From Antedon mediterranea (taxonomy: Eukaryota; Echinodermata; Crinoidea; Comatulida; Antedonidae), in NCBI RefSeq assembly GCF_964355755.1, contig NC_092675.1, positions 16,569,312 through 16,629,311 of the forward strand: a stretch of DNA of 60,000 nt, read 5' to 3'. Made by a program: the position numbers and the translations under genes. Under the pieces are notes generated by a model. The model worked only from the letters and a program-made list of their open reading frames with translations, was not told the DNA's origin and made no database searches. This document shows positions 1-13,800 of the stretch, in pieces. Position 1 is the first letter of the stretch; each line of letters begins with the position of its first letter.

Positions 1-135
1 GGTTATCCTCTTGCTCTTGTCATTTGGCTATTTATAAAAAAACAACAAAATACTCAAAATTAACCCAAATTAAGCATCTACAAAAATATTCAGAAGTAAA
101 AATAAAAACTGATATAATAAATGGTTAAAACCAAC

Positions 136-3100
136 CTTGTATTTTGACGAATCACTGATTATATTTGTATTCACTAAATTGAAGTCTTTGTCCTTCTTTT
201 TGTAAAGTTTATAGATGCAGTCGCCGTAGTTACTATAAAGTGAGTGCAGTAACTCATGTAGGACAGTTTGCACAGCAAATCTTGACGACAGCTTTAGTTT
301 TTGTTTTCGTACAGATGGTACCTCTGTGAAATTTAAGTATAATTCTTGTACACTTTATGAATGTAAATTATTATTTACACAGCAGTCACATGATCAACTC
401 GCATATAGACAGTCCTTACTTTTTTCAAATAGTGTACCATGTCGTTTTTGTGCATGTGTGCATTGTATATGTAAGCAGGACCAACAACTTCCATCCAACG
501 GACAAGGCAAGGAGAGCAAAGCATATATTGCACCTTGACATTTTTTGATAAATGGTTTAAATATTACGTATGTATAAGCATGATACAAGTAATATTAAAC
601 CCATTCCACTCACATGCAGATTCACTTACTATTACACAATATTGCTCTTATTGTCTCACCCGTTTTTGATTTCATACACATCCAACATCAAGAAACTTGC
701 CAATAAACGATGAATCAACTATATCATACTTTATATCACAAACTATATCTCATTTGAGGTTTAGGGAGTGGAGTAGTCCCGAGTTACGAGTAGAAAAGGA
801 TAACATTGGGCCATGGGATTGGAAGGCAAGGATGTTAATAACCAAATACCCTTTAAACACCTGCAAAATGTAAGTTGTAACCAAGTTTGCATAGCGTTAT
901 AAGACAATTTTGTGGAAAATCACATTGATGAGAGGTCTGTTTTTTTGTTTCGAGATGTTACTGCATACATGTATCTAGTATTAAACTGACAAATCATAGT
1001 AATCAAATAGCACACAACTACAAGTATAAGAGTATGTGAAGGGCCGCTGATTATGAGCTTTTCATAGAAATGGGCGCAATGTTAATATTATTATATGTAA
1101 AAGCAAAATACTCAATTACCTAGTTTATGCTCAAATTCTAGCCAATCAATGGCAGTGTCTTTATAATACTCAATTACCTAGTTTATGCTCAAATTCTAGC
1201 CAATCAATGGCAGTGTCTTTATAGACTTCGTGCAAGGAAGCAGTAAGCCCTTCTTCTGCTTCTTGGTAGAGGCTACTAAGAGCTTGCTGTTGCCGACTTT
1301 CAATCTCTTGCTGCTTCCAACTGGGAACACGACTTGCTGGGTCACCTTTCAATTGCTATTATAAAAAAAAAAGAAAAATTTAATTCTACATAACCTTTTC
1401 AAAAAACAAATAATTATTATTTATTCTTTATACTGGGTGACCTCTTCAGTCAGAGTAAGGTAATTTAACAACAGGACACAGAGATCACCTTGCCAAGATA
1501 GGAACTTGTAGCAGTCCTTAAAAATATGTCTGGCTGCGAAAAATACTAACAGTACTGCACTCTGTAATACAGCCACAGATAAACACTTTAATCTCCAGAA
1601 CTCATTCTGTTAAGATTGCCTTGGTCAGAGCCTGTTATAGTGGATGTGTATGGCAGTGGCTGTGTGCGTACAGCTAACCCACTACTTTTCTCAAAAGATG
1701 TACATATTTGTACACTGGATGTTCTCTACTACCAGAACCATGGAGCCAGTGAGCCTTGAACGGTTCCACTGCCTTAACTGCTTGACCACTCACTCGCTCT
1801 AAGATTTGGTTATAATACCTTGGACGGACTAACTGAGGGTGACTGGCTACTTGATGGTGATGGTTTTGGAGAAGGTCTTGGTGATGTCCGCGGTGATTCA
1901 CCAGTGCTATACTGCTGTGATCCACCTTTCTTAGACTTGGGGGGTGTTTCAGATGGAACACTACTTTCAGTCGATACAGATTGAGAGCGCTACAATTTAA
2001 AATGTAAACATTATGTAAGTTTTAGCAAAGAATATCTTAAATATCCCAATATATATGAATATGATCTCAATAGTATATGTCACACACAGCAAAGCATGCA
2101 TCCTAGAAAAAAACAATAACAAAAAATGATATATGTTTAATATATATATTCAATATACAACATTAATAGCTGATAACTTAATGTATCAATGGCTTCAAAA
2201 TATAAATAAAATCTTAAAATTCATGCATGTTAAAAAAAGAAAATAATTCATTAATTCAAACACAATACCAAGCAGTTATATATGGTGCTACCAATGTAAT
2301 TGTAGTAAGTGTAGTGTAAGTGTAAAATAATATCACAGCATATCTATGAAAATTAATACAATAATAATGTTAGTACAATCTTATATTATAGTAAAAATAC
2401 AACAAATAGTTAAACATTTAGAAAAAACATAGATTTCATAGGTTTCCATTTACATTCTGTCTAGATAGCACTGTAATCATTTACCTATAAATTATAATCT
2501 AATTATAGGCACAGACTGTAATAATAAACTCTTAAAGAAAAGTAAGAATTTGGCCCTTACAATTCCAAGATCAAATGACTAGAAAACACAAATTGAGCTA
2601 TTAGTAAGGAATATAATTGGTCAACCAACACACATTAAACAGAAGTGCTTCTTTTAATATGGGGAATTTCAAACAGAAACACCTGAAATTTTTCATTTCA
2701 GGTGTTTCTCTGTTAACTCATCAAAGTTAATATTCTTGCTCACAATGGTCACCACTTGATTGGTGCTATTTAAGTAGAATGTGACAGTTTAAACCATTAA
2801 TCTTAAGTTTCAGTTCACACTAAAAGTAATGAAATACACGATAAGGTATTAAGGTCAACTCTAAAAAAACCCAACTTTGAACTGCAAGAAATTCAGAAAC
2901 TATAGAGTAAAATCTGGATTTGTCAGAGTTGACTGTGTACATAATATACTGTAATAAACACAAGCAGGGAATATTAACGATAAACACACACACATTGTGT
3001 TATAATATATAATATTGTATAATATAATGCAGTAGCACAATCCAGATCCTGGCAATACCTGGAATAAAAGTTGAAGACCTTTGGTTGATAGTTGACCAGG

Positions 3101-6100
3101 AGAAGCTGACATTGTAGGCTTCTATGTAATAAAGTACAGTTAACAAAATTAGTTTTATACTATAAAAAAAACACAAATTATCTACAATCAAAGAGTGTTC
3201 ACTAAAATATCTCTTTGATCAAATCTATAGTAATACTTTTAGTTAATTTAATATTGGCATAAACCTCAATTGAGTGAAAGTCACCAATAAGCAAACAATT
3301 ATATATATTTTTAATAAAAAGGGAAATCTTCAATGGAGTAAATAAGTAAGATTTCTACATGCTTTAACATACAGATATGTCTAAGGGTATAGAGTGCATC
3401 ACATCAATAATAATTTCATGCTATAGGCTATTATTATTATGTTTCAATGGTAACACACATTTGATACAGGCATGTTGTAGTAACACGTACACGCCATGAA
3501 AATAAGGAAGATACATAACAAACAAAACATCATAAATGCTAATAAAAAGTTTTGTGATCGAGTAAAGTAGTATAAACCCCATGCTAGGAAGACTATGGCT
3601 ATGTTTTACAGATAAGTTTAGCTTGTTGAAGATAATTTGTTACAATATTCAAGCAAATAGTTTTATTCATCACTATTAAATAATATTTGTCATTCATGGA
3701 AACTAAGACTCATAAAATGGTATATTAATATTGTTCTACTAAACAAAAATGAACCACGTCATTCTCACATCAATACCTGAAACCACCTGGCAACAGAAGA
3801 TGGTGAAATGGACAGGACAAGCTTGTGGAGTAAAGAAACAAACATACAGATGATGTTCAGACAAGTTAGGTAAGCCACTTGACATATTTCCAGTTTTTCC
3901 AACAGTAGCCTATGGTGCGGTACTTTCAATAAAAATGTCTTAGAAGGGACAAGCCGAAGGCCCACTGCCATTAATAAGCAGTCATTATATCGAGATTATC
4001 TACTATTTGATTCACATTTCATTTGCCATTAAGTTATTGTCAGGCATAATTTGAAGAACATGGGCCACCCTATAGTATGTCTGAACACCAAAGCATAAAA
4101 CAATCAGGCATTTGATTTCCTTTAATTTGAAGGAACTGTAATGATGCAGGCATCAGCATACAGGTGTTAATGTTCATTGCATGAAAATAAAATGCATATT
4201 AAAACTTATCATGTTATGTTTTATTATTTTATTTTTATTTGTGATTCACAAGAGAAACCAGTAAAATAAATTAAGACTATTTATAGCGTAGAAAATCCTA
4301 ATCAAATATTTTAGAAATACAGTTTATATATACAGTATATATTATTATGCATCGTTGCATACCTTGCGTTCTTTTGGTGTACTTTCCCTTGAGGAAGTTA
4401 TTTGATGCTGATTGGCTGAAAGCTGTAAATAATTAATTACTGTAATGTTAAATTTAATACCAACCCCAGATATTTTATGAAACAAAAGTATTCCATATAT
4501 CATTTTTATTCATTTCCATCTGTGCAATTAAAAACATGGGAGAAAAAATGTAAAATACAAGAAAGTGTCAAAACAATAATCATGATATGAAAATAAAAAT
4601 ATGATTACTGGAAAGAGACTCAATGTTTACTGCAGTTTTCATTTCATTCCTGGAACTCATAGAAAGTTAGCTTAACGTTGGAATGGTTCAAACCTGAAAC
4701 CTCTTGAAGTAAATGAAAGCACATTATATATAATTATTATAATATTTAAATATTACATGAAGAGTTTACAGCATGTATATCTTTATATAAGTAGAAGTAA
4801 AGTAGTATATCTTTATATGAAGTTCATTTATTTTCATTGAGACCCTATGTGAAGTGTTAGCCAAGACACGACATTATTGGATTTGTTTCAAACATATTTA
4901 AGTTCAATCAGTTAACAACATCGGCAAGGGTTCAAGGCTCACTCACTCCTAGTTCTGGTGGTGGAACAAGTCTTCTCGGATAAGGACTATAAACCTATAA
5001 GTGTACACAGTTATAACCTGTGTGCACTTTAAAAAACCCAGTTCATTATTCGAAAAGAGTAGGGGGTTACCCCGGTGAACTGGTTCGCAAAATTGCCCCT
5101 GTATCAGGATGATTTCGACCTATCTGATAGGACAGTGATTAAACTACTATTGGCAATCCTTGGCCACATTGCCTAAAGACATAAAATAAAATAAATAAAA
5201 TAAATAAATAAATAACCATTAGTGAATATAAATATTAATATACATTTACATTAGAATATATATCTAATTAACATGCATTTTGTGGTAAGATATTCTAAGA
5301 TTAGGCGATGTTAATTTTTACATAGCATATTGCAAAATTAATTTTCTATTATAAATTAATAAATCTTCAGCGACCATATATTAAACTAGGGATAGTTAGT
5401 ATACATGGAAATGTATAACAACACCAGCTATTCTACTAAGATCCTCCCAGTTCCTGTTTACATTTTAACTAACTAATAGGTCTTATAAGAAATTTGTAAT
5501 GTGCCATGGGCTATCAATTTGGCTAACAAAAAGAATCATCTCCAGTAATGGATGAATTGTATTTCTAATTTGAATAGCATAAATGTTCCCACCAATATGA
5601 GATGATATTTAATTGAATGTACAGTATGATATACAGTAGTTCATGCCATGGAATGATGCATGTTGCATACAGGCATTGCAATGCAAGAGCATGCTATAGC
5701 ACCTGATTGTCAGTGCTGCAACTCAATAATGATGAGATTTGTTCAGTATCATAGGCAAATCCATGTCTGTATCATGGAAGGTTAGGTTATGTTAAGGGTT
5801 AGGTTAGGAATTATGATACATGTGTTACTGTTAAATGCGTTTCACATGTAATGCTGTATCATAGAATTTGCCTATGATACTGGATACATTTAGATACAGT
5901 ACAGTACTGAATTGGCTTACCATAAGAAAATCACCAAATTGGCGGGGCTCAGAAATAAGGTATGTTATATTGTAAGCATGCTTAATGATTTCCATAAATA
6001 TAGTAGAGAGGACTCTGGACTCAACTTCGCTTTGAGATTGAATCCAAATTGTTACAAGTTGCTGAAGACCCATAAATATGCAAGATTTAGAAATACCTTC

Positions 6101-9100
6101 AGCATTTTTTGGTAGAATCTAAAATCTGGAAGCGAGAACCCTGCTTCACCAACTGACTTAGATCGCTGAAATATACACCAGTATTACAATAAGTACAAAA
6201 TTTAATTATAAAATAGAACATGAAAGTAAAAGCAAAGTTATACAGGTAAATAAATAATTATAAAAGTACAAATATTAAAGTTTAAATATTAATAAATTTA
6301 AAAAGTTAATTTAGAATTGAAATTAATCTATACCTGTAAAGTATTATAGGTGGAAATCAGAAAAAAAAACCCATTGTTGAAGCTATTCATCTAAAGCCAC
6401 TAAAAATGAATATACCATTGTAATGTGGAGGTGTTGTTGTGGTTCTTCTTCTATAAAATGTATCGTTAACTGGTCTGTCCAAAATTAACACAAATATGTG
6501 GCACGTACAAGCCAAATCAGCCATATCAAACTACAGATATATCTATATACTGTACAGCCTAGAATAGCCAAAATCACGTTGACAAATTAGCTGTGATTGG
6601 CCAATTGTGCTCACATGACTTTAAATCTCACGACTGCGGATGCTCACAATGTCGTAGCTGTCAAAATTCCACCCACATGTAAGTAAAAGTCGGATTACAA
6701 GAATTTTTTTTACCATTATAAAACGGATAATTAACTGCATAATAATATGATATTATCTCCAAATATATGCGACTGATCTGGCTATTCTCCCTGTCACATA
6801 TTACAGTAAGTTCTATACTACTGTATATGATTGCAAACATAAAACCATGCATAATTAGTAGACTATTATATTTCTCAATATCTGTCTAATCATCATTACA
6901 CTTTTGAGGAAGCAAATATCTAAACAAAATTTATAAAAGTATTAAAATTAATATAAATTAAATTAAGTATTGTGTGTTTAAACTTTACCTTGATGTTTAC
7001 AGGAGAGCTACTACTAGACAAAGTAATATCCACTGGCACTTTATTAGGATCTAAATTTCAGAAAAACAAAAGTATTTCAATTGAATGTTAATTTTGCCAA
7101 ACCAAACATAAAACATTCTGAGCACAGGTGGGAAAAAAAGTTGTCAGAGAAAGGGCTGCAGACATTTGTATGGTTTCAACGTCAACACTTGTGTTAGAGG
7201 CCTTTGACACCACTGTGGCCCGCACAAAGATTGTTTCCTTTTCTTGCGATTACAGCATCAATTTATTTCTCGTGGCTAAAGCACGAAAGAAAATGATTTA
7301 CTGACCTGTTGGGGTCATAGGTGGAGAAGTTGTTGAGTGGCAGCGTCTACTATACATGTCTGGAAGGACGCCGAGTGGTGCTGTCAATATCAGATACTCC
7401 ATCACAGTATCACATAAAGAATGACGAACTGTGTTGAGAAGTTTCTTAGTTAGGCTAGGCATGTCAACATCACCTCTCTCCCAGATACTGAACTCTATCA
7501 ATGATGTTGGACCTAAATTCAATAAATATAAGGTAGAAAGAAATGTTTACTAAACAAGATGGCTTATGTGAAACTTTAACCTTTGACCTCCTAACATCAA
7601 TGGTCTTAAAATAAAATATAACAAGGCCAAATAAAAAAATATACTTGTTAAGCGTCACACCCTCATAAATTCTAAGGGAAGGGGGGGGGGAAGGCTTTTT
7701 TTTTTTTTTACTTTTTATGGAGGTATATTTTTGCGCGATGAACGTTTCGGCCCACTTTTTTTTTAGGACTAAACGTCAAACTTTTTAAATTTGAAACAGA
7801 ACAAAATTGACTATGTATAAAATATTATTGCCGATGACAAAACTGAGTTTTATATTGTTTATATCCAGACGTAATTAAAACATTAAATTTAATTGCGAAA
7901 TTGTAGGCCCGAACTAATCCGTCCAAGCTACCCCCGCCTCACTCATTGGCCATGGTCCGCCGTCTCTCGCTCGACTCATCTATCCAGGAAATTCCCTATC
8001 TTCCTTAATGAATCCTTTGCCCATTGCTGTGTAAATCAGTAATTAAAGTTGTGATGCGAAAAGTGTGTGTAATTATTCCACAGACAGGTAAACCTAGGCA
8101 TGAGAAAACCCATCGCTCAACAGGACCTCGTGGTGTGTGCCGAGGAGGAGGAGATGTTCTTCTCGAGCGCGAGATCATCGTAAACAAAATTGGTAAAGTC
8201 CATTAAGTATGGGGTGTTTACTATTTACGAACCTATCAAAAACGTGCTTCGACCACTGTGTAGGCAAAATATTTATTTCGTTATATCACTAAATTGATAA
8301 TCGCGTATTCTGTAATCATGTGATTGATGATGTAATCCTCAGCGACATACTAAATGCACAAGATGTGTTGGGAAAAAGCTTACTGTTTATAATGCAAATC
8401 GTTAACAACTACCTCATTACATGATTCACGGTGCTATTTGCGTTTCCTTAGCGTAAATCGGTGGCGTGTAAATGAAACAATTGTTTTCACCAAATTGGTT
8501 CCCATTAGCCGTTGTCGACATAGCGATCGGCGGCTAGCGTGGCTAAGCTAAAAAGCACGCATTTTTTCAAAAATTACACTAGCAAACATTTGCTAGTTTT
8601 GAAATTTTCAACTAGCAATTACGAAGAATTTACTAGCAAATTGCTAGCGAATTTCGAGCCATGCTCTGGGGCTGGGCCGAGCCGCGGAACTTTTCGCCGT
8701 ATATATGGGGAAAAAAAAGAAGAGAGGCGGCTGGATAATCAGGATTGGGCGGTGACGCTTAACAAGTATATTTTTTTATTTGGTTTAATTATAAATACAA
8801 CAATTGATAGTGCATCCCATACTTTGATGCGGTTGTAAACGTAGCCCAAAGTGTTTTGTGACAAACAGACTGAACCAAGGCTCAGTGTGAACTTAGCCAA
8901 AATACATGCAAGAAATCTTGGAAATTCAAGTTATCACAAACCTGGTTTGTTTGAGCCAACAGGTACTTGGTAGATGTTGGTATTTGTTAGATTATCAAAG
9001 ACCTTCTCATGGACATGTTCCTTGTAAGAATTAGGCAAAGGTTTAGGACAGGCTAATGGTGTCATAAGCTTACTCTTCCCATCAACACCAATCAGGACAG

Positions 9101-10893
9101 TTGACATAGAAATACAAGCAATTCCTGTACAAATAAAAACACAACATAACTATTTTGTGAGGAAAAAGCATCTTCATATATTTTAATTGAACAAGATTCC
9201 ACTTCCAGATACTTATTGCTTTAGTGGCACTCTATGATATATTGTGCATTGATAAAAATTATACAGGCACAAACAACATAAATTCCCTTTTAATGGTATA
9301 AATACTGGAACAATAAAAAAAAGCATACATAGTCTAGCGTGACTACAGTACTGTACTTGAATGTTGCCCACCTGATTATTATTATCAAATATTATTATTT
9401 CCTTTATATATCATCTTTGAATAGATATCACATTTTGTATTCTAATTGTTATTATTATGCTCTATTGGTTAAATAAATGTTACCAAATCAAATGAATGAA
9501 TGAAATTATAAATCATTTAATCATATGTATCTACCTAGTCCTCCAGATGCCTGTGGTCTGATATACAAATACATATTCCGGTTGTTGTCTTCATCGTGGT
9601 ATGGTCTAAAATGACCCAAGTGATTTTCCTGTCGTTGATCCACATATTTCGGCATGTGCAAGAACTGCAGAAGATTCTGCTGCAAGTAGTACTTAACGCT
9701 TGATAGATACTTGTTGCTTGTCACCGGGATGGTAAACAGCAAGATTTCAGTCGGTTCTCCTTGATCTTTAGTGGATACCTCTTTTTCTTCCTCAAGTACC
9801 TCTGGCACTGAAGACAATTCTGAGTCTTCTTCTATACTACTGAATCTAGATTTTGTCAAAGAAGGCCTCTTTTCACTCCTTTTTGGTGGTTGTATAAACT
9901 GTGAACAAATAGTAAAGGTATACCATGAACAACAGCAATCTATCTACAATTTTGCATATTCGCACAATAAAACCAGAATCTTAATTGTCTATCTGACACC
10001 TACAATCCAACCCCAAAAAAGATTTTCTCATTTTAGTCTCTCCTCTCGTTTATTTCATGAGAAAGTTTCCCTTTCCACATTCAATTATATTCCCAAAAAA
10101 CTGATGCCATCCATGAAACAGGCAAATCTAGCTTAATGGTATCCCAAAGCAGGGACAGAAGTACTGTATGTTTTTGGTAGCTGATTATTTACCTCCGCCT
10201 AGGAGGTATGTGTAATCGGTAGCATGTGTTTGTTTGTTAGCAGCATTACTCAAAAAGTTATTACAAGATATTATTATATAATTATACAGATAGATATGTG
10301 GTCAAGGACCATTCCATTAAATTTTGGGACCATTTGGGACCATGGTCCCAATTATGGACCACTTTTTGAGTATACTTTTCAGACCTGCTAGTGTTAAAAG
10401 ATAGGCCAGAATTTTTCAAAAGCCGGCGAGCAGTCTTAAAGTAACAAGTAAACTGAAATTGCAACTACTTGTCCACACTTTTTTGTACAAGAGGCAAGAG
10501 TTATAATTTGTGATTTTCTTTTCAAATTCACTCATTTGATTTTCGCGTTGCTGTTCTATTGTTAGTCAACTGAAGCTATTGTTAATTGAAAGGCTGTTAC
10601 ATAACCATTACACCAAACTCACATACACATGCTTGTAATGAAATTAGCCTAAATCACAAACAGCATCTTATGTAGGAGAATTTTACAGTAGGCGGAGGTA
10701 TGCACTCTCGGAGTGGCTTTCTAGTTAACTTTATTATTTATAGCTATAAAACAATCTAGCATACTTACATGAACATCTTCTGGTGTCAGTTTACACTGTG
10801 CATTACGCACCAACATGAAAGTTATCACTTTGAGTGTGGCAACATTTATCTTATTCTTAAGCACCATGATCAACTCTTCTTTAATCTCAGGGC
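136..10893 (-). CDS. SZT2: SZT2 exons 40-52 (residues about 2657-3236, end missing)
   Basis: Exons: 10893-10769, 9898-9535, 9124-8942, 7512-7306, 7050-6989, 6165-6097, 5947-5921 (27 bp, tentative), 4422-4363, 3821-3777 (45 bp, tentative), 3118-3059, 1989-1819, 1355-1178, 323-136. The first four are strongly conserved in sense ([57 protein letters not shown]). From 7050 downward the gene becomes a series of small phase-0 exons, including a Ser/Pro-rich one ([20 protein letters not shown] in 1989-1819). Exon 52 ends KYK before a GTTGGT donor at 135, so at least one more exon lies outside the window. Introns 9125-9534, 6166-6988, 3822-4362 and 3119-3776 show no feature I can name. The micro-exons rest only on splice signals, open frame and phase 0-0. 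Confidence 0.85.
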
Positions 10894-13800
10894 CTGGAAG
10901 TTAATTGATTCCATTAGTTTTCAGATAAAATACAATGCATCTTTAATAATATCAATCAGAAATCTGCCACAAGCACAGGCAACATAAATCGATAAAGTCT
11001 TTTACTTCTATTTGGGTTGGATGCCTTATTTACTAGAGCTCCTGTGAATTTTGTTCCAGCGAGGTTTCACATGGAAGCTTTAAAGTGCTGCTTTTTCTTC
11101 ATTTTTGGTTATCTTCAGATATTTAATGGATCATTTTTGTGTGTAAAGTGCTTAGAAATATTGTATTAGGTGCTAAATAATACTACCATTATTGTTATTG
11201 TTGTTGTTGTTGTTTTTATTGTTGATGTTGTTCTTCTTTTTGTTGTTCTTCTTGTTGTTCTTGTTGTTGTTGTTGTTGTTGTTCTTGTCATTGTTCTTCT
11301 TGTTGATATTGTTGTTATTCTTGTTGTTGTTATTGTTCCTGTTGTTGTTGTTGTTGTTGTTGATATTGTTGTTATTCTTGTTTTTGTTGTTGTTGTTGTC
11401 ATTGTTCTTGTCGTTGTTCTTCTTGTTGATATTGTTGTTGTTCTTGTCGTTGTTCTTCTTGTTGATATTGTTGTTGTTCTTGTCGTTGTTCTTCTTGTTG
11501 ATATTGTTGTTATTCTTGTTCCTGTTATTGTTGTTATTGTTCCTGTTGTTATTCTTGTTGTTGTTGTTGTTGTTATTGTTCCTGTTGTTATTCTTGTTGT
11601 TGTTGTTGTTATTGTTCCTGTTGTTATTCTTGTTGTTGTTGTTGTTGTTATTGTTCCTGTTGTTATTCTTGTTGTTGTTATTGTTCTTGTTGTTATTCTT
11701 GTTGTTGTTGTTGTTATTGTTGTTATTCTTGTTGTTGTTATTGTTGTTATTCTTGTTGTTGTTATTGTTGTTGTTGTTATTGTTCCTGTTCTTGTTGTTA
11801 TTGTTGTTATTCTTGTTGTTGTTATTGTTCCTGTTCTTGTTGTTATTGTTGTTATTCTTGTTGTTGTTATTGTTGTTATTCTTGTTGTTGTTATTGTTGT
11901 TGTTGTTATTGTTCCTGTTCTTGTTGTTATTGTTGTTATTCTTGTTGTTGTTATTGTTCCTGTTCTTGTTGTTATTGTTGTTATTCTTGTTGTTGTTATT
12001 GTTGTTATTCTTGTTGTTGTTATTGTTGTTGTTGTTATTGTTCCTGTTCTTGTTGTTATTGTTGTTATTCTTGTTGTTGTTATTGTTGTTATTCTTGTTG
12101 TTGTTATTGTTGTTGTTGTTATTGTTCCTGTTCTTGTTGTTATTGTTGTTATTCTTGTTGTTGTTATTGTTCCTGTTCTTGTTGTTATTGTTGTTGTTGT
12201 TATTGTTCCTGTTCTTGTTATTGTTGTTATTCTTGTTGTTGTTATTGTTCCTGTTCTTGTTGTTATTGTTGCTATTGTTGTTGTTGTTATTGTTCCTGTT
12301 CTTGTTGTTATTGTTGTTGTTGTTATTGTTCCTGTTCTTGTTGTTATTGTTGTTATTGTTGTTGTTGTTATTGTTCCTGTTCTTGTTGTTATTGTTGCTA
12401 TTGTTGTTGTTGTTATTGTTCCTGTTCTTGTTGTTATTGTTGTTGTTGTTATTGTTCCTGTTCTTGTTGTTATTGTTGTTATTGTTGTTGTTGTTATTGT
12501 TCCTGTTCTTGTTGTTATTGTTGTTGTTGTTATTGTTCCTGTTCTTGTTGTTATTGTTGTTATTGTTATTGTTCCTGTTCTTGTTGTTATTGTTGTTGTT
12601 GTTATTGTTCCTGTTCTTGTTGTTATTGTTGTTGTTGTTATTGTTCCTGTTCTTGTTGTTATTGTTGTTGTTGTTGTTGTTGTTATTGTTCCTGTTCTTG
12701 TTGTTGTTGTTGTTATTGTTCCTGTTCTTGTTGTTATTGTTGTTATTGTTGTTGTTGTTATTGTTCCTGTTCTTGTTGTTATTGTTGTTATTGTTGTTGT
12801 TGTTATTGTTCCTGTTCTTGTTGTTATTGTTGTTGTTGTTATTGTTCCTGTTCTTGTTGTTATTGTTGTTATTGTTATTGTTCCTGTTCTTGTTGTTATT
12901 GTTGTTGTTGTTATTGTTCCTGTTCTTGTTGTTATTGTTGTTGTTGTTATTGTTCCTGTTCTTGTTGTTATTGTTGTTATTGTTGTTGTTGTTATTGTTC
13001 CTGTTCTTGTTGTTGTTGTTGTTATTGTTCCTGTTCTTGTTGTTATTGTTGTTATTGTTGTTGTTGTTATTGTTCCTGTTCTTGTTGTTATTGTTGTTAT
13101 TGTTGTTGTTGTTATTGTTCCTGTTCTTGTTGTTATTGTTGTTATTCTTGTTGTTGTTATTGTTCCTGTTCTTGTTGTTATTGTTGTTATTCTTGTTGTT
13201 GTTATTGTTGTTATTCTTGTTGTTGTTATTGTTGTTGTTGTTATTGTTCCTGTTCTTGTTGTTATTGTTGTTATTCTTGTTGTTGTTATTGTTCCTGTTC
13301 TTGTTGTTATTGTTGTTATTCTTGTTGTTGTTATTCTTGTTATTCTTGTTGTTGTTATTGTTGTTGTTGTTATTGTTCCTGTTCTTGTTGTTATTGTTGT
13401 TATTCTTGTTGTTGTTATTGTTGTTATTCTTGTTGTTGTTATTGTTGTTGTTGTTATTGTTCCTGTTCTTGTTGTTATTGTTGTTATTCTTGTTGTTGTT
13501 ATTGTTCCTGTTCTTGTTGTTATTGTTGTTGTTGTTATTGTTCCTGTTCTTGTTATTGTTGTTATTCTTGTTGTTGTTATTGTTCCTGTTCTTGTTGTTA
13601 TTGTTGCTATTGTTGTTGTTGTTATTGTTCCTGTTCTTGTTGTTATTGTTGTTGTTGTTATTGTTCCTGTTCTTGTTGTTATTGTTGTTATTGTTGTTGT
13701 TGTTATTGTTCCTGTTCTTGTTGTTATTGTTGCTATTGTTGTTGTTGTTATTGTTCCTGTTCTTGTTGTTATTGTTGTTGTTGTTATTGTTCCTGTTCTT

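Noticed and set aside
5785-5814. GGTTAGGTTATGTTAAGGGTTAGG run resembling telomere repeats
   Set aside because: Only a few irregular units inside a 139-bp MITE; not an interstitial telomere tract.
8539-8838. 99-codon plus-strand ORF
   Set aside because: It lies inside the inverted-repeat element, covers a CTAGCAA-repeat patch and the right TIR, and resembles no known domain strongly enough to call.
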